Shown here one piece after another: positions 9,763-20,410 of a stretch of 64,000 nt of DNA. The notes under the pieces were generated by a model that did no database searches, had not been told where the DNA came from, and saw only the letters and a program-made list of their open reading frames with translations. Position 1 is the first letter of the stretch, and each line of letters starts with the position of its first letter. Made by a program: the position numbers and the translations under genes. Source of the stretch: Thozetella sp. PMI_491 (Eukaryota; Ascomycota; Sordariomycetes; Chaetosphaeriales; Chaetosphaeriaceae); assembly GCA_021432635.1 (NCBI GenBank), contig MU270052.1, positions 280,137 to 344,136 of the forward strand. The letters are read 5' to 3'.

Positions 9763-12700
9763 CTATAGGTTAGCTGAAAAGTCATCATCAGTAGGAACAG
9801 CCGGGTAGTCACCTAGTATTGCCCATGGGACTGGTAGAGCTAGACCAACCTGCCTTTCCTTCAGACCGGTGCCCTCATTCTGGCTCGGTTGGTCATCGTC
9901 TCCTGTACTGTGATCCGCTCGATTGCCGGTGGTGTCGTTTCCAGTGGTGACATTTCGGCTTGCCCTCTTGGCGTTCTCGGCTGCTGAGATGTTTTCCTGG
10001 ATAAGATGAAGAAGAGTCTCAAGGTTTGGGGGCTTGCGGAACCGTAAGAACTCCGCAAATGTTATGGTACCCTCTGAAGATTCGAGTAGGTCTAGGAATG
10101 CCCTTTCTACAGACTGGGACTCGGCCATTAGCCCCCCTCTCCATCTGATGATGACCACTCCGTTCTCATCCTTGAGGAAAAGACGGACGGGGTTAACGAC
10201 TGGATATTTATCTGGAAACTGTGGTGTCGCACGCGTGTGCATAGGAACCGAGCCGTCCCAACTCAGCGTTAGCCGCGGGTCTGCGCCATGTCTAAGCCAT
10301 ATCTCAAATGCTTTCCATACTGGAGCCGTTACGGGCTTGAGCCAGAGATGGCATTGAGTTTCTGAAAACACACTTTCATCTCTCCAATTGTGCGTCTTGA
10401 CTTCAGTTAGTACGCCGGCCACGAACAAGTTCCATAGCGTCCAATTTTGAGGGCGTGAATACTGAGGTTTCTCCAGCTTACTGAAGCGGTCGGTCTGCAA
10501 CTCGTGCTGGCTCTCTTTGTCAGAATCTCCGGGCAAAGACTTGACTGGGTAAAATTCGAATGCGATCTTGGTCTCCACTGATACTCCAACCCTAAGAAGA
10601 GACTGCAGGGAGTGATAAAGTAACTCTCCACATGCTGCCGATTTTTCCGACGTTTGGTGGTAGAAATCCTCAACCAGGCTTTGTGCACAATTCCTAAGAA
10701 ACCAACCAGCGTCTCTGGTCATAGAGCACAAGTCTGCTTGGTCCCACTCAAGAAATTCATGGAGGCCGTGTAAACATGACATGATGAATATACCATATCG
10801 AGAGCTTTTATTAGAAGAATCCCCCGGGGCAGTCCACCTTCGGAGAATGCCGTATCTAGGTTGGCTTTCTGCGAGCTCAGCAATACTGGACGCTCCGAAT
10901 CGACGAGCTAATACGGCACGCTCAATCTTTTGCAGGATCGGCATGAGAAGCCCGGGTTCGTTAAGCTCAGTTTGTCGAATGCATAGCAAGATATTCCACA
11001 ACCTCCCGTTATTATTACCACCTTTAATTTGCTCGTCTGTCCAAAGGTCGTCTGGCATGTTTTGACCCGAAGCATTTGTGAACTCAGCACCAATGCCTGA
11101 ATTCGTTTCTGATTCATGGTCTGGGCTGTTTATTGTGGACGTTTCTTCAATAAGGTTTTTTCTGAAGCTGATATCGACAAGAGTCATCCACGCCAGGGCG
11201 GCCGAGATGAGCATGTCATCGATGCCCTGGCTTCCGACCTTCCCAGCCAACGATTTCTGAAGGAACTCAGGAATCGAGCGATGGGTAAACTTGACGACCC
11301 CACCCGTGGTCTCGAGGAAACCTCTGCACTGAGCAGCCACGCGGGTACGAGCCCTCCTCACGCGGTCTTGGTAGCTTTTCAGACTGCTGGGGATATCGAC
11401 GGGATCCTGGGCTACGACATCTCTTAGGGCAGCATGATCCAGTCCTTCCAATAGATGGGAGCAGGAGAGAAGACTTAAGTACCCGGTCTGTGTTTCGTGG
11501 TATATAAGACTTGCCGCCTCGCACTTGGCCTCTTTCCTCTCTCCCGCTAGCAGAGTGCCCTGTAACCTCATCGCAGTGGCCAAGAGAGCGAAGGAGTGAC
11601 GCTTGTAGCGCGGCTGGATGGATTTGAGAATGTAACCAAAGAACTCGTCTAGCTCTTTCGGTGCCTGTGTAACGATTGCCTCAAGCATTCCAATGGGATC
11701 GCAGTTGGCTAGGGCGTCATCGAGCTGGGTGAGTAGTACGTGGACCCATAGGAAGACGCCATCGGCGTTGTTAAGGATCTGGTGGACAATTTGCGCGCAT
11801 CTCTCGTTGTGCGTCTCGCTTAATTTCTGAAATAGTTCATTTTTTTCGAGTCTCTGCTCAACTAATCGCTCAATGTCTTGTTTGGTGAAAATTTGGATGG
11901 TTATCCTCTGAGAAGGCGGGAAGGCGTTGACGAAGACGGGCATCTGTCGGCTAGAGACGCATAACTTGACGCCCCCCGTGGATGTCAGGGTCCATTGATG
12001 GAGCGTTCGCGTTAGCTCATAGTGACTGTGTCCCTGAGTCTCATCGAACTCGTCGAGGCCGTCGATGAATAAGCAGATACAGTGGTTCTGCAGCAGTGCC
12101 TCGTTCTTGACCAGGCTGCGGAAAGCGGTCGCAACCTCCTTGTCAGACAGCTCAATGAACTTCGTGCGTTCGTATCCCGAGCGCACCACCGGTCCAAAGA
12201 ATGTGGGGAAGAGCTGCTCTGCTAGTGCCGGCACCTGGCGGATGACGCTGGAAAGCAGGCCACGGATGAGACCCTCTAGGCTCCTCTCCTCCTTGGAACC
12301 CATTCTCCAGAAGAAGAATTGGGAGCTTATGAGACATTTATCCCCAGCCCACTCGCCCAGTAGTGTACCGGTCTCATCATGCTCGCACAGATATTTCATC
12401 AGCGTTGACTTGCCCGAGCCCGGCTTGCCCTCGATGTGGAATATCCCCGCGCCAAACTTGAGCCAATCCGAAAAGGTTATCTCTAGACCTACCTGCCTCT
12501 CCTTTAAGAGCTCCGGCTCGTCGTAGATCCACCCGAATGTATCCTCAGCAGAATCGCGGACGGCACGGAAGCGATCGTTCATAGTAGGAAAGTGGAGATT
12601 ATCAAGGATCTGAGTGACCACAACGGCTTGCCTAGCATCGTTGGCAGCATGGAGAAGCTTCTCAAGCTGTTGCAAGATGGGTCTAGAATCGGAGACGGCC

Positions 12701-13318
12701 TTGAGATAGTCATCTAAGGTGCCGAGCTTGTCTAGCACGAGCGAGACTTGCTGCTTAGACTGCCCCATATGCTGCTCAATTTGTCTACTGGTATAACCTA
12801 GATCCCTCCTCATCTTAATGACATCCTCCCTTGAATGTTATTAGCCTCGAGGCTCGAAAGCCGCCTATTCTCGGTCCGGGAGCGACCTACAGTGTCTTGG
12901 CAGTCACCAGCGAATTCAGCATGTTCTGAGCAGTGAGAAGCTGTGATTGCAGGTTTTCGATGTCGGATTTTTGAAGAAGAATTCGAACCGAGGCGCTAGC
13001 CGCAGAGAGCAACGAGTTACTCTTTTTGGGCTTGCACTTGTCTATGACGCCTCGGATGGTAGTGGAGAGGGAGACGCATTTTCCCGCTACTTCTTGCATG
13101 CGAGCGTCAACCGGCAGCTGGCTGATCTTCTGCTGGGCGTGCTGTAAGCCGTTCGAGACCACAGTCAGGGTCTCAACCTCCTCCATCAGCGCCTGGTGCT
13201 TTTTCCTCAGGCCATCCTCGGAGTCGGCAATATCCTTGACGGCGACGGCGGCCTTGACAGCTCGCTCGATCACATCCAATATGTTGCACGCTAAGGCGAG
13301 CGCGGAGATGGGGTCCAT
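9763..13318 (-). CDS. NLR-like NACHT protein with fungal STAND N-terminal domain
   Basis: Exons on the minus strand are 13318..12891 and 12829..9763; the 61-nt intron has GTAGGT donor and CAAG acceptor and joins in phase to give about 1164 residues. The first about 140 residues (start MDPISALALACNILDVIERA) match the fungal STAND N-terminal (HeLo-like) type, followed by heptad-rich helices. NACHT comes next: Walker A EGKPGSGKST near 277 and Walker B CLFIDGLDEFDE near 400, then the helical NACHT-associated part. The last about 600 residues show no ankyrin, WD40 or TPR repeats that I can see and I do not recognise a domain. Likely acts as an ATP-driven switch; its trigger and effector are unknown. 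It converges on the protease gene and on the HeLo-NACHT gene. Confidence 0.88.
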
Positions 13319-14091
13319 GGCTCTAGTCGGGACGCATGTCTCTAAGTCCAGGGAGAAGGTGCCGGAGTGTGGCAGTTCGCAGCCGACAGCGTAGTAGTGA
13401 CCAATTTTGTGAGGAACTCAGGCAGCCGTGCTGATCAAAGTCGGAGATACAAGGATGGCGGGTTGTGCGGCTGAGATGCCTTGCCACGCCACTTTCAGCA
13501 AATCTACTTGCCGAGGATCAACCCGCCAGCCAATGTTTGTTCATGTGCTGCAAGGCTGAGTACTCTTGGGGATTATATACCACTTGCACTCAACTTATAG
13601 CATGACGCATGGCCACCTAGGGGTGGCAGTCCAGCGCTGAGAAAGATACGGCCTAACTTGGATACGAAACGTCGGGTTAGGCTAGTAGCTAAGCTAATAA
13701 CTACTATTAGGAGCGGTGTTAGTCATGTATGTATCTCAGTCCTATAATACTAGGCAAGGGAGGAACTTATGCGGTGTACATACTATACAAGTAGGCACTA
13801 TCGGAGAGCTTATACTACCTGAGGTAGTACATGAGCTGGTATCCGTATTTTTCTCATTAGATCGAGATGCCATTTCCTTGTGTATGTTGCTTAGTATATA
13901 GTATATTGAGCTTGTCTGTTATTAAAGAAGGCTTGTAGTGATCATGGTCTTGTCTCAAAGACCACCATTGTCCCTGCCATACTCCGCCGCGCAAACATAT
14001 CTTCATCAAGACTATCTCAATAGGCTCTTACATTTCCGATGGCCACATACCGAAACGTATACCCATATCCGACCTAGCGCCACCCGCTTCC
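13319..14091. other. AT-rich spacer, possible repeat debris
   Basis: From about 13600 the sequence is rich in TAG/CTA words and AT runs, unlike the GC-richer genes on either side. It looks like old, mutated non-coding sequence. No coding frame, terminal repeats or RNA gene could be identified. Confidence 0.4.
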
Positions 14092-15568
14092 TCAGTATCT
14101 TGTCAACTTCGGGCTCCCCTCACAGGCCGGGAGGGAGAACCTAGTTTCCACGAAGACCTTTTGCATGCCATCCTCGTGATTCTCAAATTTGTAGTACACC
14201 TTGTCCAAGTCTTCGACGCGCACGCGGTGACTCACCATCTGCAGAGGATCTAGCTTGCCCGTCTGGATCTGTTCGAGGAGTTCACTCCAGTACTTGTGCA
14301 CCGGTGCCTGGCCGTTTCCGATGAGCCGGATGCCTCGCTGCATTAACGAGCCGACGTTAAAGTGGTTGGTCTGAGACAGGTTAGCCTTGACTGCTAGGGC
14401 AACTCAAGGGTGGTGCACGGGTAGGCACTCACATATCCAACGTAGACGCCCGTGATGCCGCATCGGCCGTAGTTCCGCACACTCTCCACCATCTCGTTGA
14501 GGATCTCGCTCGTGTCGGTTTCGACGCCTGCCATTATCTCCAACCAGTGCGCCCAACCCTTTGCATATTCGCCAGCCGCGCACTCTAGGGCGACGTCCGG
14601 CCCGCGGCCGCCACAGAGCTCCTTCAGCTTCGAAACGACGGTCTCCTTAGCAGTGACGCCAAACGACAACTTCTTGAAGTCGACCAGCTCGAGCTTGTCG
14701 GCGAAGGCCGGCGGCCAGCGGTCCGATACGAACGATAACCGCGGCTCCGTGTCCACGAAGATGATCTTGCTTGCCCCGGCCTGCGCCGCGAATACGCCTG
14801 CCATCTGCCCGATGGGGCCGGCGCCGAATACAGCAACCTGGTCACCTGGGTAGACGGCTGTGTCATGCGCACAGTTATAGCTCGTAGCAAGCACGTCCGA
14901 CAGATACAGGGCCTTCTCGTCCGGCACGTCGTCGGGGATAGCGAGCAGGTTGACGTCACCGAGCGGCACGCGCACGTACTCGGCCTGTCCGCCCGCGAAC
15001 CCCCCGGTGAAGTGCGAGTAGCCGAACATGCCAGCTGTCTGGCCACCGTACATTGCCTTAGCGGTCGAGTTAGAGTTGGTCATCTCGCACTGCGAGGACA
15101 GCTTGTTCTGGCAATAGAAGCAGTGGCCACAGGCGATCTGGAAGGAGGCGACATAACGCTTGCCCTTCTGGACCTTCTTGATGCCGGTGCCGACTTCATC
15201 AACGATCCCACAGAATTCGTGGCCGAGAATATCACCCTTTTGCATTTGAATAACTGACCCTGCATGCTATTATTAGTGGCGGCGTTGATAGGTGTAGTGA
15301 AAGCGGTGTCGGTCTAACCATGAAGAAGATGGAGGTCGCTACCGCAGACTGTGGTACCAGTGACCTTCAGGATCACGTCGCTGTCCTCGATAATCCTGGG
15401 CCTGGGTACATCTACGACCTGGACCTTTTGCTTTCCCATCCAACAGAGGGCTTTCATGGTCTCGCCCCCACCAGCTTCCGAGTAGTTGGACACATCCTGG
15501 GCTGTTATGGAGCTCTGGTCGTGACCGATCGCTTTCTCCACGGCGTTCGCTGCTTGTGAGACTGCCAT
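14092..15568 (-). CDS. Zinc-containing alcohol dehydrogenase, formaldehyde-dehydrogenase-like
   Basis: NAD(P)-dependent medium-chain dehydrogenase. Exons 15568..15319, 15259..14433 and 14370..14092 join in phase to 451 residues; the last intron is GTGAGT..CAG. An N-terminal extension of about 37 residues precedes MKALCWMGKQ, the usual start of the fold; many fungal homologues carry such an extension, so I keep the upstream ATG. Catalytic zinc ligands are Cys75 in VCGSDLH and His97-Glu98 in GHEFCG. Structural zinc Cys are 127, 130, 133 and 141 (CGHCFYC...C). The nucleotide-binding loop is VFGAGPIGQ. The long spacing and GVYVGY/NHFNVG region fit the glutathione-independent formaldehyde dehydrogenase-like group; the true substrate cannot be told. 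A TATAAATA lies about 105 bases upstream. Confidence 0.93.
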
Positions 15569-15669
15569 TATGGAAATTGTGGGACCTTTTATGCCAATAT
15601 CTGCTGTTGTGAGCGTAATTGCTTGTAGGGCGCTCTTTCATGAGAGTGATGCTTGGCCGCATCTCTACC

Positions 15670-15677
15670 TATTTATA
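15670..15677 (-). promoter_or_regulatory. TATA box of the dehydrogenase gene
   Basis: Reads TATAAATA on the minus strand, about 105 bases upstream of the ATG at 15568. Confidence 0.5.
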
Positions 15678-17436
15678 GCACCTTACCGGCGCAAGGATTT
15701 CTAATCGAAGAGCTATGACGAGGTGCATCTTGGCCTGTACTACGTCTAGATTTTTTCCCGGGCAATATTTTTCCCTTCTGGCAAGAGTTCTACCGATGAT
15801 GGTGAATGTATGACGCTGAGAAGTTGCTGTTGCTGAGGTATCTAGTGGTGTAGTGCGTCATTGTGATAGGATCAATGAGCGGGGCACCGTTGGGGCCGTT
15901 GCCGCCATCCCACCTGGTAGACCCGCCGGCTTGGTCTAGGCTCCATCTATAGTCATGCCCGCGGTCTAGGAATGATCCTGCTAATAGGCACTTGCCGAAC
16001 TGCCCCTGATGATTGTGATGGAAGGGGATAGCTCTGGTTCTCAGACCCTAGACCTATCGGATTAGTCAAGGGGAGACACAAGCGGAGCTCGCCATTGGTT
16101 CAGATCGGTGCGACTCACGTCTCTATCTCGTATCGCGGGACTTGGATATGAAAGCACTGTAAACCTAATCCTCTTGGGCACGGATTGGGACTCGTTGGAA
16201 CCCTTGTTATCTACGAGGCTGGACTCGCAAAGTCGAAGTGCTGTATCATCTTACATGGTGTGTTGTGCAGACCTATTTAATTAACTACTGGCAAATTCTT
16301 CAGGTGTTGTCTAACATTAGAAGAGACTGCTAGTGCGGTTGGACTTCGTTTTCTATATTGATAAGAGATGATCATGTGCTGTTCGAGCGCGGGCTTATTC
16401 ATTTAATATAGCGCGAGCAGTTGTTTTCACAAGACCACATATCCCGGCTGAGATAAAATATCAGTTTGGGGCTGAAAAAAATAATTAAGGATTGAGCGTT
16501 GGGTGGGACCAGGGGACCAGCAATCTCCCTAGTGCTAGTTACGGCACTGTACCTATCTTACCGATTTTACCAAGAACTACTGTACAGTAGCGATAGCTCC
16601 CTTGTCAGATCGGGAGCTACACGTTTACCTGTTGCCCCGCAATCGGGCGCTGTGGGGCGGCGCATGCGCTCGGGGCCCGTCAGATCTTTACTTTGCAGTC
16701 GACGGCAGATGGACAGCCTCAGCCTAGCAGCCCGCAGTTCGGGAGAAGGAAAAATATCCTTACAATAATCCCACAACACATGGCCTAGCCCAGCGCCAGG
16801 CTCGAACTGGGCGCGGCTGTGACCACATTTCCTCCGGTATTACCTGCAAAGGACCATATTAGCGCAGAAAGAATACCTCTGGTGCGACACACCAGATTAG
16901 TTCCCTTGGCAGCCTTGCAGGCACCATGGAGGCGCAGCGTGTTCAGCTCCCGATCCGCTAACGGCTGCCATTGGGCTACCCGGCCGGTAGAGGCTCGTGG
17001 GTATGGCGCCTAGACACATTATCCCAGCTCATTGGTTCCGTGTCCCGTTTCGCTGCAAGGCCCGACTAGGGGGACTAGGGGGGGACGCCTGGGTTGCAGA
17101 TCAGTCACGACACGACCGTGTCAGGCACTGCCAAATATCCAGCCGCAAGGCGTCGATGCCATGGAGCGGTGCGAAATTACACCGCTCTTACACGCGAAGG
17201 GGTTCGTTGCTGCCGACCGCCGCCGTCGTCAAAAAGACGGCGACGGCCACTGGGCACGATGCCAAGCAGCCTGTCCCGACGCCACATTTTCGAGTCGACT
17301 GCCCTAGTAGAGGTCCTTCACCCCCAGGCCTGCCTTGCCTTCTCTACCTCCTGCACATCACTCAGCAGGCCACTCGTTCTTGTCGCCACGCACTTTCTCA
17401 TCCAGCAGTAGACTACGGCGGCGGTACAAGACAAAC
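15678..17436. other. Spacer between divergent genes, no gene recognised
   Basis: About 1.75 kb between the dehydrogenase (-) and the seven-span membrane protein (+), so it holds both promoters. The part 16200-16500 is AT-rich. Open frames at 16500-16780 and 17000-17400 are short and family-less. A tRNA T-arm-like stretch at 16790-16820 was not accepted as a tRNA. Confidence 0.5.
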
Positions 17437-18735
17437 ATGGCGAGCACTATACCCGAGGTCGAGAGTTGGTACATCGCCGAACTCGCCATCTACGGCGTCT
17501 TCATCATCCCCATTTTCGTGCTCTGGATCGTGCTGTTGTGTAGCGCTCCCCGCAAGGGAGACACTGCCCGCGTAGGCTTCTCATGGGTGAAGACCGCCTA
17601 TCCCATCTGGTTCTTGTACGTGAATCGTGCGCCCCTGGTCATTCTCTTAGCTGGGCTTTGGTCACTGACATGTTGTGGTGCCTATCCTTAGGGCTCTGTT
17701 GTTCCAGACAATAGGCATTGGTCTCACCGTCTTTCGGTTCGAGCTCGAGAGAGGGACTGTGTCTTATTCGGATTACCGGGATACGTACTATCACGCCTAT
17801 GAGGCCGGCATTCGCATTTCGCTCACGGGCATTTTCCTCGCAGTGGTGGCGCAAGCTATCCTCCTCATCGCTTACGTCGAGCTCGGCAATGGGATCCTGT
17901 ATTGCCTCACCGGCGTGCAGTCTACTCTTCAGAAGGTGCTGCGGTTCGCTGCTATCGGTGCCGCCACCCTCGTTGTCGTGGTCCAGCTGGCCTGGTATGG
18001 CACTCTAATGTCCGCCTGGACTCCCTACTTTAGCTACGTGTTCAACGACGCATCCGAAGACTACTACGACATCGAATACGATGCCATGATCGATACGTGG
18101 CAAGCGAGGCTCAAGACTGCGTACCAGATCGGCACTGCCGTGGATGTGCTGCATTGGGTCTTTGTGCTGGCGACGATCGCGTATGCGGCGTTTGTGGTGC
18201 ATAAGGCCAAGAACAACCGCTTCCTTATCTATGTAAGCTCCCCCCAACTCGGGCCTTCTCTTCGAAAGCGCCGTCGTTCCTGACTTACTCTGGCTAGTCT
18301 GCGGTTATGGTCTTAGTTGCGACCATCCTCGATTTCCTCAGCAGCACGTGGAACATAGCTTACGATGCTACCTGGCTTCTACCCGACAAGAACGAGCCCT
18401 TCTACACGCTAATTCTATTCCCCGTCCTGGGAAGTATAACTGTCTCGGTGGCCCTCATCTTGCTTTTTGCCGCAGCCGTTCGCCGGAGCGTCGGGATTCG
18501 ATCCAACCAGCAGCAGGCTTGGCCTAGCAACGGGGCCCAGACCGGCGGCTACCCGCAGGTGCAGGTGGTTAACCCCCAGCAGCAGTGGGGGCAGGCATAT
18601 CCCCAGCAACAGTACCAGCAGCAGTACCAGCAGCAACCGGTACAATACCAGCAATACCCTCAGCAGTATCCGGTCCAAAACGGCCATGCTCCCCAACAGT
18701 ACCCATCGCCGCCGCCGGTCCCCGAGCAAAAGTAA
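17437..18735 (+). CDS. Seven-span membrane protein with Gln/Tyr/Pro-rich cytoplasmic-type tail
   Basis: I do not recognise a named family. Exons 17437..17615, 17692..18232 and 18298..18735 join in phase to 385 residues (donors GTACGT and GTAAGC). Seven hydrophobic segments can be counted: around AELAIYGVFIIPIF, WFLALLFQTIGIG, GIFLAVVAQAILLI, AIGAATLVVVVQL, VFVLATIAYAAFV, VMVLVATILDFL and LFPVLGSITVSVAL. No signal peptide precedes the first. The last about 80 residues are hydrophilic and dominated by Gln, Tyr and Pro (QQQYQQQYQQQ), a low-complexity, prion-like composition. The layout of seven helices plus a long tail recalls fungal GPCR-like proteins, but no conserved receptor motif is evident, so function stays open. 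Gene reality is well supported by the phase-consistent splicing. Confidence 0.85.
18576..18666 (+). repeat. CAG-rich coding microsatellite
   Basis: Imperfect CAG/CAA/TAC triplets coding the Gln/Tyr tail of the seven-span protein. Such tracts vary in length between strains. Confidence 0.7.
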
Positions 18736-18973
18736 ACACCTACCACGAGGGGAGTATCTCTCTGGCTGAGAAGTAGAGTACTTCTGAGGAGGGTGGTGTG
18801 GTCAACACGGCAGACGTGATGGGAAGGCAGTGATAACGATTGATTGTGGCCTATGGTACTGGTCCTCACATGGCTTCGTCTCATCTAATCTATTCTCCAG
18901 GCACGGAGTGCTCGGTTGGATATTACATAGTTTCCCTTTACCTACTACATCGAGATACCAAATGCAGACTGCT

Positions 18974-19649
18974 TTAGTCCACATCGTCGATCTCAGCTCC
19001 CTCGGGCGGTGTGTACGGCTCCGAGGCGCCCCAGGCCTGGGCGACATATTTCGTGTGGCTGCCCCTGGCCGCCAGCTCACCCTTGCTGTTCCGAAAGGTG
19101 ATGTTGGTAAAAGCCAAGGTCTTTCCGACTATGCGAACATTAGCTTGCCGTATCGATGGAGATGTTCAGTCTCAGGAAAGCCTAACTCTTTTCACAGGTT
19201 GCCGTCGCCTGGATCTTATCCCCGAGCTTACCGCCGCTGCTGAGGTAGGTGACTGTCGCATGTTAGCAGATCTGGGAATTGACATAAAAGTTGCGGAAGC
19301 GTACTGTTGATGTCGGTAGAGACGCCAGTGGCGTAGAGGCCCATAGATGCGACGGCTAATGAGCCGCCTAGGTCGACCATGCTCGCAATCGTCCCTCCGT
19401 GGAGGATTTTGAGGCGGTTCTAGAAAGCATCAATAAGGCGGCCTTGTGTTCGGTCGAGCGCTGTTCCTACCGTGTGGTCCTTAGTGATGTCCAACTCAAA
19501 GTCGACCTTTCCCACCGCGGCATTGGTGATCCGAAGCTATCCTAGAGTAAGCAGGTGTAGCTCACAGCTCTTAGAGGGATACAGATGCTCACATGCGGGC
19601 CGAACAATCTGTTGCCGAACCTGTCAGCGGTGGCTATAGCGAGCGCATC
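18974..19649 (-). CDS. Hotdog-fold thioesterase (ACOT13-like); first exon unresolved
   Basis: Acyl-CoA thioesterase type. Five joined exons on the minus strand: 19649..19593, 19536..19471, 19419..19305, 19252..19187 and 19128..18974; every junction keeps phase (donors GTGAGC, GTAGGA, GTACGC, GTTAGG; acceptors TAG or CAG). The product holds DRFGNRLFGPH, LDITKDHT, the signature LHGGTIASMVDLGG and GLYATGVSTDIN, then GKTLAFTNITF and ARGSHTKYVA. About 153 residues are covered, nearly a full hotdog domain. The N terminus is uncertain: immediately before the first exon stands TAG, either the 3' splice site of one more intron or an in-frame stop. The frame can be extended through an exon ending at 19731 (GIGPGAE-type frame), but no ATG was found there. 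Family secure; start unknown. Confidence 0.8.
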
Positions 19650-20410
19650 CTACTTGAACCATAGCTGCATGCCAATTGGCATCTCACAAGGCGCGGAGTT
19701 AGTGAGTAAAGGGGGCGGGGTGGTGCTCACCTCGGCTCCAGGCCCGATTGTGCCATGAACGACTTCAGAACCTGCCGGTCACACAGCGTCAGATGGGTGC
19801 GTTTTGCTGCGGGGAAGATTGCACCCTTACAGATCGGACGAATTTCGCTGGGGGTAGTTTGGAAGTCATGTTGGGCATGCACTAGCGGTACGCTGTCAGT
19901 CGACAAGCTTCCTAATTCCTGCTCCAAAATATCCCGAGGTTGCGGACGCAAGCAATCGTCGGCTAACTGTTCCTTCAGGTCGGCTAGTAAGTCGGCTGCT
20001 TATTAGTTATGCGAAGACGGGGCAGCTCCAGCGCTCCAACAGAGTGGGACCCGGTACCTGGGCGGCCCCCACAAATGTGACGTCGCGCTTGAGCCGCAGA
20101 TTAACCGCAGCGCACCGCCCTTGTGGTCCGCTAGATAAGCTCAAGCGACCAGATCTGGGGCAGGCAGCACGGGGAGCTTTTTTTGTGATTCTGCAATCCC
20201 ATCTCAACCACGACCCGACCCAACAGAGTGACCCCCTCGCCCGACCCGCCATTTTCGACTGGCACGCTGGCTCGGTCGGAAGCTGGTCACCGTCCCTGGC
20301 GTTCTGGATCCTTCGCATTTCTAGCTCTCCACCACAGCGGCCCTGCGGCAGCCACCTCCTCTAGGATGAGAGAGCACACCCGCTAGAGACCGCTCGACGA
20401 TCCTTTCAAG
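19650..20410. other. Divergent promoter region of thioesterase and Tfb2 genes
   Basis: Probably holds one or two small 5' exons of the thioesterase (around 19731-19800) and the promoter of the Tfb2 gene. A minus-strand frame at 19727-19951 (HLTLCDRQVLKSF) may be coding but could not be joined in phase. Nothing else was recognised. Confidence 0.4.

Noticed and set aside
16785-16820. Minus-strand TTCGAGC loop with CCCAG/CTGGC stem resembling a tRNA T arm
   Set aside because: Upstream sequence does not fold into D and anticodon arms and no acceptor pairing was found.
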